DNA from: Salinimonas profundi
GTDB taxonomy: Bacteria > Pseudomonadota > Gammaproteobacteria > Enterobacterales > Alteromonadaceae
Direction: 5' to 3'
DNA length: 64,000 nucleotides
Assembly (NCBI RefSeq): GCF_014750655.1
Contig: NZ_JABBXD010000002.1
Coordinates: forward strand, 295,536 to 359,535
Shown: positions 8,428-17,606 of the stretch, piece after piece
How the letters are laid out: every line of letters starts with the position of its first letter
Numbering within the stretch: position 1 is the stretch's first letter
Translations under genes and position numbers: made by a program
The notes under the pieces: generated by a model
What the model saw: the letters and a program-made list of their open reading frames with translations, nothing else
The model's database searches: none
Told to the model about the DNA's origin: nothing

Positions 8428-8979
8428 ATGAACAACACGACGTCCGTTATTGATCTTGCATTTGGAGTCTCACAGTTAAGCGGCAACCGGAATTTGTACG
8501 TTTCGTTGCTACAGAAGTTCGCTGCAGAATATCAGGATTTGCCAGTCAGGTTAGATCATGCGCTGGCTGAAAACCGTTGGCACGATGTCCGAACAATGGT
8601 TCATACCGTTAAAGGCGTAGCGGGCAATCTGGGATGCAATGCCCTGCATGCAGAAGCCCGTGTCTACGAAGATGCAATCAGAGACAGTCATACGGTACCG
8701 GCTTCACACCATTCCTTTATCGATGTTTTGTCTGAAACCCTTCGTGCTATTGATAAGCTGGCCAGTGATAGCGGTGAAACCCATACCGTTAATATATCGC
8801 AAGCCAGGCAGGACTTTCTCAATGCGCTTAATCATCATGAGTTCATCAGTGACGAGACGCTGACACAGTGGATGGATACCCTTGCCATGCCTGCAGACAA
8901 GCAATCAGCAATTCGTGAAGCCATTGATGAACTGGATTACGACATCGCAATTGCAATCGTCAAAGCCCACAGTGTCTGA
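8428..8979 (+). CDS. Orphan histidine phosphotransfer (Hpt) protein
   Basis: 183-residue soluble protein without a kinase or receiver domain. The segment MVHTVKGVAGNLGC (57-70) is the Hpt signature, with the phosphorylated histidine predicted at His59. The surrounding helices (FAAEYQDLPVRLDHAL; ALHAEARVYEDAIR) fit a four-helix Hpt bundle over about residues 15-110. The remaining 70 residues are helical and acidic and I cannot assign them. Hpt proteins pass phosphoryl groups between hybrid kinases and response regulators; no partner kinase lies nearby, so it must work in trans. A GGGA site lies ahead of ATG 8428. The next gene's likely GTG start overlaps its stop, suggesting translational coupling. 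Confidence 0.8.
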   Translation: MNNTTSVIDLAFGVSQLSGNRNLYVSLLQKFAAEYQDLPVRLDHALAENRWHDVRTMVHTVKGVAGNLGCNALHAEARVYEDAIRDSHTVPASHHSFIDVLSETLRAIDKLASDSGETHTVNISQARQDFLNALNHHEFISDETLTQWMDTLAMPADKQSAIREAIDELDYDIAIAIVKAHSV

Positions 8980-9667
8980 CATACCTGTTCTCTTTTCCCA
9001 CCCTGACTTTTACATTGTTGCCAAGCCCGTTGGCGTGACAATGCACGATGCACAGCATGGCATTGTTACGCTGTTGCGAAATCAGTTGCAAGAATCAGCA
9101 TTATACCTTTGTCACCGGTTGGATGATGGTACTTCAGGCTGTTTGCTGCTAGCCAGAAATCAGCGTGCTGCGGCGGCGCTTTCTGAGCTATTTGCCACCC
9201 AACAAATTCAGAAATTTTATATTGCACTGGCGCAAGGTAAACCCAAAAAAAAGCAAGGCACTGTGAAAGGTGACATGATAAATCGCCGCCGAGGCCAGCA
9301 CATACTGACAAAAACCTGTGACAACCCGGCCATTACGCAGTTTTTCAGCCACAGCATCGCGCCTGGCCTGCGTGGCTATATTGTTCGTCCGCTTACCGGG
9401 AAAACTCACCAGATAAGAGTGGCGCTGAAAAGCGTTGGTGCTCCCATTCTCGGCGATACCTTGTATGGAAAAGATAGCGCAGACAGGTTATATTTGCATG
9501 CTCTGCGAATTTGTTTTACTTATCAGGGCGCGACGTACTCAGTCAGCTGCCCTGTTAGCGCAGGGCAGGCATTTCTGTCGCAAGCTGGCCAACAATGGTT
9601 ACGCACACTCAGTGAGCCTGAATATCTTCCATGGCCTAATGTAAAAGGCAAAGCTGGCGTCAACTAG
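8972..9667 (+). CDS. RluA-family pseudouridine synthase (TIGR01621-like)
   Basis: Isomerises uridine to pseudouridine in RNA; target unknown. The catalytic motif HRLDDGTSG has its aspartate at about residue 51. KPVGVTMHDAQHG near the N-terminus and TGKTHQIRVALKSVGAPILGDTLYG near the C-terminus are standard RluA-family blocks. There is no S4 domain. The frame is open to 8882, but the first 30 residues of that version are the shadow of the Hpt gene. The family begins at the PVLFSHPDFYIVAKP segment, so GTG 8972 (231 residues), overlapping the Hpt stop by eight bases, is the best start, though no clear ribosome-binding site is visible. It is followed after eight bases by the ketopantoate reductase gene, so the three genes look like one operon. 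Confidence 0.88.
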   Translation: MSDIPVLFSHPDFYIVAKPVGVTMHDAQHGIVTLLRNQLQESALYLCHRLDDGTSGCLLLARNQRAAAALSELFATQQIQKFYIALAQGKPKKKQGTVKGDMINRRRGQHILTKTCDNPAITQFFSHSIAPGLRGYIVRPLTGKTHQIRVALKSVGAPILGDTLYGKDSADRLYLHALRICFTYQGATYSVSCPVSAGQAFLSQAGQQWLRTLSEPEYLPWPNVKGKAGVN

Positions 9668-9675
9668 GATACTTC

Positions 9676-10599
9676 ATGGCTAACCCCATACGCGGTCAGG
9701 TACACATTGTAGGAAGCGGAGCCATTGGCTCTTTGATTGCCGCAGGTGCTCAGCGCAATAATATTGCTTATAGCCTCGCGCCACGCAGTCCCGAAAAGCT
9801 TACTCAGCGTATTACCTCATACAGCAACCAGTCCCGCTGGTTATCTGCCAACCTTGCCAATAAAGACAGCCTGGGCCCCGACGATCTGCTGATTCTCCCG
9901 CTAAAAGTGTATCAACTTGAGGCAGCAGCGCGTCAATGGCAGGACAGACTCGACGAGTCGACACCTATTCTGCTTCTGCATAATGGCATGGGCGGGCTGG
10001 AGGCAGTCAGGCGAGTACTTCCCGAACATGCTATCTATATTGCAACAACCAGTCACGGCGTATTGAAAACAAGTCGTCACGAAGTCAGGCACACAGGGTT
10101 CGGTCGGACTATCTTTGGCGAGGCGCCGGATAATCAGGCGATAGACGATGAGCAGTTAGAACGGGTTTTTGAGACGGTGAGTCGTTGTTTACAGCCGGTG
10201 ACATGGCATAAAAATATCATGGAAGCACTCTGGTTTAAGCTGGCCATAAACGCCGTCATCAACCCATTGACAGCGCTGCACGACATTCCAAACGGCGACT
10301 TGTCAGACAGCCGGTTTGCCGGCCATATTAATGATATCTCCCAGGAAACAGCCACGGTGATGCAGGCTGAAGGGTTTCGCTGCTCAGTCCAGGATCTGGT
10401 TGGCCAGGTCATGCAAGTTATTCGCGCAACATCACAGAATTACTCCAGCATGCATCAGGATGTCAAACATCGAAGGCCCACTGAAATTGATGCCATCAAT
10501 GGGTATATTGTGCAGTCTGCGCAAAAAAAAGGCATTGATGTCCCCATCAATGCCTTTTTGTACAAAAAAATTAAAGCTCTGGAATCGACTTATTCCTGA
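9676..10599 (+). CDS. panE: 2-dehydropantoate 2-reductase (ketopantoate reductase family)
   Basis: NADPH-dependent reduction of ketopantoate to pantoate for coenzyme A synthesis is the family role. The 307-residue protein has the Rossmann motif GSGAIG at 13-18 and the LLLHNGMGG segment of ApbA/PanE. The C-terminal domain begins near [22 protein letters not shown], whose lysine corresponds to the conserved catalytic Lys region. Paralogues of PanE with other substrates exist, so the name is likely rather than certain. The last 75 bases contain a perfect inverted repeat flanked by A and T runs that encodes [11 protein letters not shown], and the stop overlaps the end of lysS by ten bases. Upstream neighbours (pseudouridine synthase and Hpt gene) are on the same strand. 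Confidence 0.87.
   Translation: MANPIRGQVHIVGSGAIGSLIAAGAQRNNIAYSLAPRSPEKLTQRITSYSNQSRWLSANLANKDSLGPDDLLILPLKVYQLEAAARQWQDRLDESTPILLLHNGMGGLEAVRRVLPEHAIYIATTSHGVLKTSRHEVRHTGFGRTIFGEAPDNQAIDDEQLERVFETVSRCLQPVTWHKNIMEALWFKLAINAVINPLTALHDIPNGDLSDSRFAGHINDISQETATVMQAEGFRCSVQDLVGQVMQVIRATSQNYSSMHQDVKHRRPTEIDAINGYIVQSAQKKGIDVPINAFLYKKIKALESTYS
10523..10559. terminator. Bidirectional intrinsic terminator inside the panE coding end
   Basis: GGCATTGATG (10531-10540) and CATCAATGCC (10545-10554) form a perfect ten-base stem with a four-base loop. Eight A precede it and five T follow it, so it works in both directions. It lies 31 bases past the lysS stop (10590), ideal for lysS, but 40 bases before the panE stop, within panE codons. 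Confidence 0.8.
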
Positions 10600-12131
10600 C
10601 CTTCAGGACGCATATGTGGAAACAGTATAACGTCTTTAATGGTTGGGCTGTCAGTGAACAGCATCGTTAGGCGATCAATACCAATACCCTGCCCCGCTGT
10701 CGGCGGCAACCCATGTTCAAGCGCACGGATGTAGTCTTCATCGAAGTGCATGGCTTCATCGTCACCGGCATCTTTTTCTTCAACCTGTTTGCGGAAGCGT
10801 TCAGCCTGGTCTTCAGAGTCATTAAGCTCGCTAAAACCATTGGCGATCTCACGCCCGCCTACGAAGAACTCAAACCGATCCGTGATAAACGGATTATCAT
10901 CGTTACGGCGCGCCAGTGGTGAAACTTCCCACGGGTATTCAGTGATAAAAGTTGGCTGTTCCAGCTTTTCCTCTGCGGTCGCTTCAAATATCTCACAAAG
11001 ATATTTACCGGCGCCCCAGATACCATCGACTTCAGGCTCTTTAATATGCAGCGCTTTCGCCATGGCTTTAAGCTCGTCCAGATGTGACTCAGGATCACGA
11101 ATGGCGGCCTCGTTGGCTTCTGGCCAGTATTTCAGAATGGCATCACCCATGCTTAACCGATCGAACGGCTTACCAAAGTTATAATGCTTCTCTTCAATGA
11201 CATTGCCTTCTGTATCACGAACGGTGTTAACAACTTCTGCAGAACCAAGAATGTCATTGGCCAACGTGCGAAGCATGTCCTCGGTTAAGTCCATCAGGTC
11301 GTGGTAGTCAGCATAGGCCTGATAAAATTCCAGCATGGTGAATTCGGGGTTGTGGCGCGTTGACAGCCCTTCATTACGGAAGTTGCGATTAATTTCAAAT
11401 ACCCGCTCAATCCCGCCAACCACTAAACGCTTAAGATATAGCTCCGGCGCGATCCGCAGATACATATCAATATCCATCGCATTATGATGCGTCACAAACG
11501 GTTTCGCCGTGGCACCACCGGGAATCACCTGCAGCATCGGCGTCTCAACTTCGATAAACTTACGTTGCGTCAGATAGTTGCGGATACCATTGATTAGCTC
11601 ACTGCGGATTCGAAATGTGTCGCGCGTTTTGTCGCTAGTAATCAGATCAACATAACGCTGACGGTATTTTGTTTCCTGGTCGCTGAGTCCATGGAATTTC
11701 TCTGGCAAGGGACGTAATGCCTTGGTCAGCAATTCGTATTCTGCCATATCAACGTACAGATCGCCTTTGCCGGACATTTGCAGCGTACCGGCAACACCAA
11801 TAATGTCACCAATATCTAAACTGCCATATCTTGCCTTGATGTCCTTTTGTGTATCCTTTGCTGCGTAAGCCTGAATGCGGCCTGTCATATCCTGCAGCAA
11901 TAGAAACGGTCCACGCTTGGCCATTATCCGGCCGGCGATGCTGACATGATTGCCTTGCTCTGCCAGGGTTTCTTTATCCAGATCCCCATAAGCACGTTGC
12001 AGTTCGTCGGCGTAATTCTCGCGGCGAAAGCTGTTGGGAAACCCGTTCGCACGACAATTTTCACGGATTGCGCTCAATTTTGCCCGGCGCTCGGCAATTA
12101 ACTTGTTTTCGTCTTGCTGTTGACTGGTCAT
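10590..12131 (-). CDS. lysS: Lysyl-tRNA synthetase, class II
   Basis: Charges tRNA-Lys in the cytosol. The 513-residue product has the N-terminal OB-fold anticodon-binding domain (about 60-160, with [18 protein letters not shown]). The catalytic domain has motif 2 near [11 protein letters not shown] and motif 3 at [10 protein letters not shown], which places it in class II. The length equals the usual 500-515. It is 18 bases downstream of prfB on the same strand, reproducing the prfB-lysS operon of E. coli. Its 3' end overlaps convergent panE by ten bases, and its terminator lies inside panE. ATG 12131 gives the normal [16 protein letters not shown] start. Confidence 0.97.
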   Translation of the reverse strand: MTSQQQDENKLIAERRAKLSAIRENCRANGFPNSFRRENYADELQRAYGDLDKETLAEQGNHVSIAGRIMAKRGPFLLLQDMTGRIQAYAAKDTQKDIKARYGSLDIGDIIGVAGTLQMSGKGDLYVDMAEYELLTKALRPLPEKFHGLSDQETKYRQRYVDLITSDKTRDTFRIRSELINGIRNYLTQRKFIEVETPMLQVIPGGATAKPFVTHHNAMDIDMYLRIAPELYLKRLVVGGIERVFEINRNFRNEGLSTRHNPEFTMLEFYQAYADYHDLMDLTEDMLRTLANDILGSAEVVNTVRDTEGNVIEEKHYNFGKPFDRLSMGDAILKYWPEANEAAIRDPESHLDELKAMAKALHIKEPEVDGIWGAGKYLCEIFEATAEEKLEQPTFITEYPWEVSPLARRNDDNPFITDRFEFFVGGREIANGFSELNDSEDQAERFRKQVEEKDAGDDEAMHFDEDYIRALEHGLPPTAGQGIGIDRLTMLFTDSPTIKDVILFPHMRPEGQE

Positions 12132-12149
12132 AACCTAATCACTTTATCG

Positions 12150-13248
12150 TCAGAGGCCAGATTTGAGGCTGGCTTCTATAAATTTATCTAAATCACCGTC
12201 GAGAACGGCCTGCGTATTACGGTTTTCAATCCCGGTGCGTAAGTCTTTAATGCGCGAGTCATCCAGCACATAAGAGCGAATTTGACTGCCCCACCCGATA
12301 TCGGATTTGTTGTCTTCCATCGCCTGTTTCTCAGCATTCTGTTTTTGCAGCTCAAACTCATACAATTTGGCCTTAAGCTGCTTCATCGCCTGATCTTTGT
12401 TTTTGTGCTGAGAACGGTCGTTCTGACACTGAACAACAATGCCGCTGGGTTCGTGCGTGATGCGCACAGCGGAGTCCGTTCTGTTAACGTGTTGTCCACC
12501 AGCCCCTGAAGCCCGGTATGTATCAATCCGCAGATCCGATGGATTAATATCAATTTCGATATCATCATCAATTTCAGGATAAACAAAGGCTGAAGAAAAT
12601 GATGTATGCCGACGGTTACCAGAATCGAAAGGCGATTTTCTCACCAAGCGGTGTACCCCGGTCTCGGTGCGTAGCCAGCCAAATGCGTACTCACCCTGAA
12701 AACGGATAGTGGCACTTTTGATACCTGCTACATCACCTTCTGACAACTCGATGATTTCACTTTTGAAACCGTGTGCCTCGCCCCAGCGAAGGTACATTCT
12801 AAGGAGCATATTGGCCCAGTCCTGCGCTTCGGTGCCGCCAGACCCCGCTTGCAAATCGACATAGCAGTCAGCCGCATCATTTGGCTTGGAAAACATGCGC
12901 CGAAACTCAAGCTTTTCAAGCTGTTGCTGCAGGCCTTCTATTTCGCTTTTAGATTCCTCAAAGGTTTCCTCGTCCTCGGCTTCGACAGCCAGCTCAAGTA
13001 AACCCTCAACATCCTCAGCACCTTGTTCCAGCGCCTGAATGGTTTCGACCACCTGCTCTAAGGCAACCTTTTCTTTACCCAGACCTTGCGCATAGTCAGG
13101 GTCATTCCAGACATCGGGATTTTCAAGTTCCCGGTTAACTTCTTCTAAACGCTCTGACTTTGCATCAAAGTCAAAGATACCCCCTAAGTGCCTCAGTACG
13201 GGCCCGGATATCGGAGATGGCGTTCTGTACAGGATTGATTTCGAACAT
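12150..13248 (-). CDS. prfB: Peptide chain release factor 2, with programmed +1 frameshift
   Basis: Recognises UGA and UAA stop codons and releases the peptide. Reading from ATG 13248 gives 25 codons ([10 protein letters not shown]...LRGYL) and then an in-frame TGA at 13173-13171. Shifting +1 at CTT-TGA-C continues to 12150, for 365 residues in total. The RF2 stop-recognition tripeptide SPF then falls at 205-207 and the catalytic GGQ at 250-252, the E. coli numbers, which confirms the shift and the start. Coordinates span both frames; the second begins at 13172. The TGA at the shift site lets RF2 control its own synthesis. lysS follows 18 bases downstream. Annotation of only the 300-codon fragment from 13052 would be wrong. 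Confidence 0.97.
13170..13185 (-). promoter_or_regulatory. prfB: prfB autoregulatory frameshift site
   Basis: The minus strand reads AGGGGGTATCTTTGAC: an internal Shine-Dalgarno-like AGGGGG, a three-base spacer, the slippery CTT, the TGA stop and a following C. This is the canonical bacterial RF2 recoding element. When RF2 is scarce, the ribosome pauses at TGA and slips +1 on CUU to UUU. Confidence 0.97.
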
Positions 13249-13371
13249 GATCCGCTTTCGCTTGATTAATAAGACCGCGAATAGTATCGAAAATATGGCT
13301 TTTTTAATAGCCGTCACAAAGAAGAAATTGGTCTTTACACCAACTCGCGGGAATAACAGGGCAGGTATGAG

Positions 13372-13397
13372 CGGGCAGTGATGGCTATTACTGCCCG
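13372..13397 (-). repeat. Inverted repeat after the FMN reductase gene
   Basis: CGGGCAGTGAT and ATTACTGCCCG form an eleven-pair stem (one G-U) with a four-base loop. It starts ten bases past the reductase stop on the minus strand and lies between that gene and prfB. There is no T-run, so it is a terminator-like or mRNA-stabilising hairpin rather than a classical terminator. Confidence 0.45.
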
Positions 13398-13406
13398 AAT
13401 GAAGCG

Positions 13407-13979
13407 TTACTGCGACACCTTCTGGCACAACAAAGCGGTATCTCTGCCCAGCCCTTTAAGCTGTTTGATGGTTTTCTCATCACTGATAGCGTGATTGCCA
13501 TCCAACAGGCCACTGACTTTTGCAATCGCTTTTTGGTTAGGCGCAACAATGACGCCCATGTTCTCCAGCAGCATTCTCAGCACAACAAGCACACGCATGC
13601 CACCCAGCCCACCTGCAGATGCAGCCATGATTCCGGCAACTTTGCCTTTATAAGCCTGCATCACTTTTTCATCACCGGCCTTTCGGGATGCCCAGTCCAG
13701 TGCATTTTTCAGCAGTGCCGGATAACTACTGTTGTATTCCGGCGATGCGATTAAAAAGCCATCGTGATTTATCAGCAGCTCCTTAAACGCCTGTGCCCGT
13801 TCCGGAATACCATTTGCTGACTCTTCGTCTTCGTTAAAAATTGGCATCGCGTAATCTTCCAGACTGATCACGGTGACTTCAGCCCCCGCTTCTCTGGCAC
13901 CTTCAACCGCTACATCCAGAATAGCCTGATTGTATGAATTGCGGCGGATACTGCCGGCAAACGCAAGTAGTTGTGGCAT
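13407..13979 (-). CDS. NAD(P)H-dependent FMN reductase
   Basis: 190-residue flavodoxin-like oxidoreductase of the NADPH-dependent FMN reductase family. The phosphate-binding loop for FMN is GSIRRNSYNQ (9-18), and SPEYNSSYPALLKNALDW is the second family signature that packs against the isoalloxazine ring. Such enzymes reduce free FMN, quinones, chromate or azo compounds; the physiological substrate cannot be read from the sequence. It stands alone between prfB and argS on the same strand, with the argS terminator upstream (14022-13991), so it needs its own promoter, for which the remaining gap is only about 10-20 bases. Read-through from argS is therefore possible. Location is cytosolic, since no signal peptide is seen. 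Confidence 0.9.
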   Translation of the reverse strand: MPQLLAFAGSIRRNSYNQAILDVAVEGAREAGAEVTVISLEDYAMPIFNEDEESANGIPERAQAFKELLINHDGFLIASPEYNSSYPALLKNALDWASRKAGDEKVMQAYKGKVAGIMAASAGGLGGMRVLVVLRMLLENMGVIVAPNQKAIAKVSGLLDGNHAISDEKTIKQLKGLGRDTALLCQKVSQ

Positions 13980-13990
13980 AACGACTCCTT

Positions 13991-14022
13991 AAAAAACAAA
14001 AGGCTGTTTTCACAGCCTTTTT
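13991..14022 (-). terminator. argS intrinsic terminator
   Basis: On the minus strand AGGCTGT-GAAA-ACAGCCT forms a stem with a GAAA tetraloop followed by TTTTGTTTTTT. It lies 40 bases after the argS stop and 12 bases before the reductase start codon. Confidence 0.85.
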
Positions 14023-14059
14023 ATCGATAATACGGGAAATTCCCCACGCTTTTTACAGT

Positions 14060-15793
14060 TTACATTTTTTCGAGCGTTTCGATACCCAACAGGGATAAAC
14101 CTAACGACATTGTATTGGAAACCAACGCTGCCAGTGCTAACCGGCTATGACGCACTGCAACCGGTGTATCCTCACGTAGAATCGGGCACGCTTCGTAGAA
14201 GCTCATGAACGCAGAAGCAAGGTCATACAGATAGCTGCACAATACGTGCGGCGTAGCATCACGGGCGACCACATTGATGGTTTCTTCAAACTGCATCAAC
14301 TGAACGGCCAGCGCATGCTCCTGCTTTTCGTTAATTTTGATATCTACGGGTAGATCTGCCACAGAAATACCGGACTTTCTGAAAATACTTTGCACACGTG
14401 TGAACGCGTATTGCAAATAAGGAGCAGTATTGCCTTCAAAGCTTAGCATAGTGTCCCAATTGAAGACGTAGTCAGTGGTGCGGTTCTTACTTAAATCCGC
14501 ATATTTCACCGCGCCGATGCCCACCTTACGAGCAACGTCATCCAGCTCTTCAGCGCTCAGATCAGAATCACGTTTACCAATCAGGTCACGCGCCCGGGTA
14601 ACCGCTTCATCCAGCAGGTCCACCAGTTTTACAGTGCCGCCCGAACGGGTTTTAAACGGCTTGCCATCGCTACCCAGCATCATCCCGAACGGACAATGTT
14701 CATAGCTTTGCTCTGGTTTCATGAATCCAGCTTTACGACCCACAATTTCAGTTTGCTTAAAGTGATAGGCCTGGCGGGCATCAGTCAGTATTAACGTTCT
14801 GTCGGCGTTCAGTTTCCCTGAGCGATATCGCATAGCGGCCAAATCAGTGGTCGCATACAAGTAGCCGCCACCAGACTTCTGTACGATAAATACGGCGGGC
14901 TTACCCTCTTTATCAGCAAGCTCTGGTAAGAACACAACCTGAGCGCCCTGATCTTCCACAGCAATACCCTGCGCCTTTAAATCAGCCACAACGTTGGCCA
15001 GGTCATCGTTATAGGCAGACTCGCCCATGACATCTTTGCGGGTCAGACTGACATTGAGCTTTTCATACACTTCTTCACTGTGCTGAATGGAGATGTCGAT
15101 AAACCGTTCCCATAGCGCCAGACAGGACTCGTCGCCGCCCTGCAGCTTCACCACAAATTCACGGGCGCGGTCAGCAAAGCCTTCTTCTTCGTCAAAGCGC
15201 ACCTTTGCTTCACGATAAAAGTCTTCCAAATCCGACAAGGCGGTTTCAGCCATATAGTTGGCTTCTAATTTGTCGTTAAAGTGGGCCAGCAACATACCAA
15301 ACTGCGTCCCCCAGTCACCCATGTGATTCTGACGAATAACGTTGTGACCCAAAAACTCAAGCAGCTTCACCACGCTATCACCGATGATGGTGGTGCGCAG
15401 GTGACCAACGTGCATTTCTTTCGCCAGATTTGGTGAAGAATAATCAACGACCACATTCTGCTGGCTTTGCTTGGCAATACCCAGACGCGGGTCGTGTAAC
15501 GCCAGCTCACACTGATTGGCCAGCCATGCATCGTTCAAATGGATGTTGATGAAGCCGGGACCTGCAATCTCCAGCTTATGCGCTACATCATCCAGCTTGA
15601 CCTGCTCTACAATTTTTTCAGCAATATCCCGTGGCTTCTGCTTAAGCTGCTTTGCCAGTGCCATGGCACCATTGAACTGATATTCGCCAAACTCAGGCCG
15701 AGCACTTCGGGCAATAGGTACAGGCGCATTTTCAACACCCATTTCATCAAGCGCCTGGGTAAAACGGCTAACTAATAATGCGTATATATTCAT
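14060..15793 (-). CDS. argS: Arginyl-tRNA synthetase, class I
   Basis: Charges tRNA-Arg; cytosolic. The 577-residue protein matches the usual length. It has the N-terminal additional domain (about 1-110), the class I HIGH-like segment HVGHLR in [25 protein letters not shown], the family segment [17 protein letters not shown], and the C-terminal DALR anticodon-binding domain, which ends in [14 protein letters not shown]. It lies 11 bases downstream of prfC on the same strand, so the two are probably cotranscribed, and it has a good terminator immediately after. Two tRNA-Arg(ACG) genes for its substrate lie at the far right of the window, but this is not a functional linkage. Confidence 0.97.
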   Translation of the reverse strand: MNIYALLVSRFTQALDEMGVENAPVPIARSARPEFGEYQFNGAMALAKQLKQKPRDIAEKIVEQVKLDDVAHKLEIAGPGFINIHLNDAWLANQCELALHDPRLGIAKQSQQNVVVDYSSPNLAKEMHVGHLRTTIIGDSVVKLLEFLGHNVIRQNHMGDWGTQFGMLLAHFNDKLEANYMAETALSDLEDFYREAKVRFDEEEGFADRAREFVVKLQGGDESCLALWERFIDISIQHSEEVYEKLNVSLTRKDVMGESAYNDDLANVVADLKAQGIAVEDQGAQVVFLPELADKEGKPAVFIVQKSGGGYLYATTDLAAMRYRSGKLNADRTLILTDARQAYHFKQTEIVGRKAGFMKPEQSYEHCPFGMMLGSDGKPFKTRSGGTVKLVDLLDEAVTRARDLIGKRDSDLSAEELDDVARKVGIGAVKYADLSKNRTTDYVFNWDTMLSFEGNTAPYLQYAFTRVQSIFRKSGISVADLPVDIKINEKQEHALAVQLMQFEETINVVARDATPHVLCSYLYDLASAFMSFYEACPILREDTPVAVRHSRLALAALVSNTMSLGLSLLGIETLEKM

Positions 15794-15804
15794 AGGTTAA
15801 ATCT

Positions 15805-17394
15805 TTAGTGCTCACGGGTTTTAGTAAACTGAATATCGGGATAGCGCTCTTGCGCCAGTTGCAGGTTGACCATAGTCGGGGCGATATAGGTCAGATTGTC
15901 ACCACCATCCAGAGCCAGATTCTGCTCGGCTTTACGGCGGAATTCATCAAGCTTTCTTTCATCATCGCTATACACCCAACGAGCAGTGTTAACGCTGATA
16001 TGTTCGTACAGCGCATCAACATTATATTCTGCTTTGAGACGGGCAACGACCACATCAAACTGCAGCACACCCACAGCGCCTACTATCAGATCGTTGTTAG
16101 CCAGAGGACGGAAAACCTGTACGGCCCCTTCTTCGGAAAGCTGAATCAGACCTTTTAGCAACTGCTTCTGTTTAAGGGGATCACGTAACCGAATGCGCTT
16201 AAACAGTTCCGGCGCAAAGTTCGGAATGCCGGTAAATTTAAAGTTTTCTCCGGAGGTAAAGGTGTCACCGATGCGAATGGTGCCGTGGTTGTGTAAACCG
16301 ATAATGTCGCCGGCATACGCTTCTTCAAGTAACGACCGGTCTCCTGCCAGAAACGTCAGGGCATCAGCAATGCGGATATCTTTGCCAATGCGTGAATGGC
16401 GCATTTTCATGCCTTTTTCATACTTACCGGAAACAATACGACAAAATGCCACGCGGTCGCGGTGCTTGGGATCCATATTGGCCTGGATCTTAAATACAAA
16501 ACCACTAAATTGCGGCGCACTGGCTTCAATCTTGCCGTCTTCGGTTTCCCGTGATTTTGGTGCAGGCGCCCATTCGACCAGCCCGTCCAGCATGTGATCA
16601 ACACCAAAGTTACCTAATGCGGTACCAAAGAATACGGGCGTCAATTCACCTTCCAGAAACAATTCTTTGTCAAATTCATTGGATGCGCCGCGCACCAGCT
16701 CGAGCTCATCGCGCAAGGTGGTGGCTAGCTCAGCACCTACAGCCTCATCCAGCTCGGGATTATCCAGACCTTTTACCTTACGCACATCCTGAATGGTATG
16801 ACCGTGACCGCTTTGATACAGAATCACCTCATCACGGTAAAGATGATAAACGCCCTTAAAGCCTTTACCACTGCCAATTGGCCAGGTAATGGGCGCGCAC
16901 ATCATATTCAGCTCGGTCTCTACTTCATCCAGCAATTCCATCGGATCACGAATATCCCGGTCGAGTTTATTCATAAATGTGATGATAGGCGTATCACGAA
17001 GCCGCGTTACTTCCATCAGTTTGCGGGTGCGATCCTCAACACCTTTGGCAGCATCGATAACCATCAGGCATGAATCCACCGCCGTCAGAGTACGGTACGT
17101 ATCTTCCGAAAAGTCTTCGTGCCCTGGGGTATCCAGCAGGTTAACAAGATGGTCAGAATACGGAAACTGCATGACCGAGGTGGTTACCGAGATCCCCCGT
17201 TCCTTTTCCATTTCCATCCAGTCTGATTTTGCGTGCTGACCGGATTTTTTACCTTTAACCGTACCTGCCTTTTGCAGCGCACGTCCGAACAACAGTACTT
17301 TCTCAGTAATGGTGGTTTTACCCGCATCGGGGTGCGATATGATGGCGAATGTGCGACGTTTCTGAATTTCGTTCGCTAGCGCGTTATTACTCAT
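15805..17394 (-). CDS. prfC: Peptide chain release factor 3 (GTPase)
   Basis: GTPase that removes RF1/RF2 from the ribosome after peptide release. The 529-residue length is that of E. coli RF3. The G1 loop is HPDAGKTT near residue 20, followed by the switch 2 [14 protein letters not shown] and the NKLD guanine-specificity motif ([14 protein letters not shown]), all in the EF-G-like G domain. The product begins [23 protein letters not shown]. argS follows 11 bases downstream. With prfB nearby (about 2.5 kb away), two of the three class I/II release factors are encoded in this window. Confidence 0.97.
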   Translation of the reverse strand: MSNNALANEIQKRRTFAIISHPDAGKTTITEKVLLFGRALQKAGTVKGKKSGQHAKSDWMEMEKERGISVTTSVMQFPYSDHLVNLLDTPGHEDFSEDTYRTLTAVDSCLMVIDAAKGVEDRTRKLMEVTRLRDTPIITFMNKLDRDIRDPMELLDEVETELNMMCAPITWPIGSGKGFKGVYHLYRDEVILYQSGHGHTIQDVRKVKGLDNPELDEAVGAELATTLRDELELVRGASNEFDKELFLEGELTPVFFGTALGNFGVDHMLDGLVEWAPAPKSRETEDGKIEASAPQFSGFVFKIQANMDPKHRDRVAFCRIVSGKYEKGMKMRHSRIGKDIRIADALTFLAGDRSLLEEAYAGDIIGLHNHGTIRIGDTFTSGENFKFTGIPNFAPELFKRIRLRDPLKQKQLLKGLIQLSEEGAVQVFRPLANNDLIVGAVGVLQFDVVVARLKAEYNVDALYEHISVNTARWVYSDDERKLDEFRRKAEQNLALDGGDNLTYIAPTMVNLQLAQERYPDIQFTKTREH

Positions 17395-17555
17395 GCTTAC
17401 ACTTATTGTTTAACAGACCGGAAGTTAATTTGCCCAGCCAGGATGAATTGCAATATTAATGGCACGGGATTATATAGTGTATAAGCGCACAAATACATAC
17501 ACAGAGCGGATTGGAGGTGACTGGTGCGCGTATTTACGTGAGATCTGGCTGGCAG

Positions 17556-17590
17556 AAAAAAGAAAAACACGGCTGATGCCGTGCTTTTTC
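17556..17590 (-). terminator. Terminator after the 17.6-19.6 kb lipoprotein gene
   Basis: On the minus strand GCACGGC-ATCA-GCCGTG is followed by TTTTTCTTTTTT, a strong intrinsic terminator starting about 20 bases past the stop codon. Confidence 0.85.
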
Positions 17591-17606
17591 TAACTAATAT
17601 CGCCGC

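Noticed and set aside
13171..13428. An 85-residue protein MPEGVAVTLH... ending GYL
   Set aside because: Its last 25 codons are the first frame of prfB; the upstream part lies in the non-coding gap.
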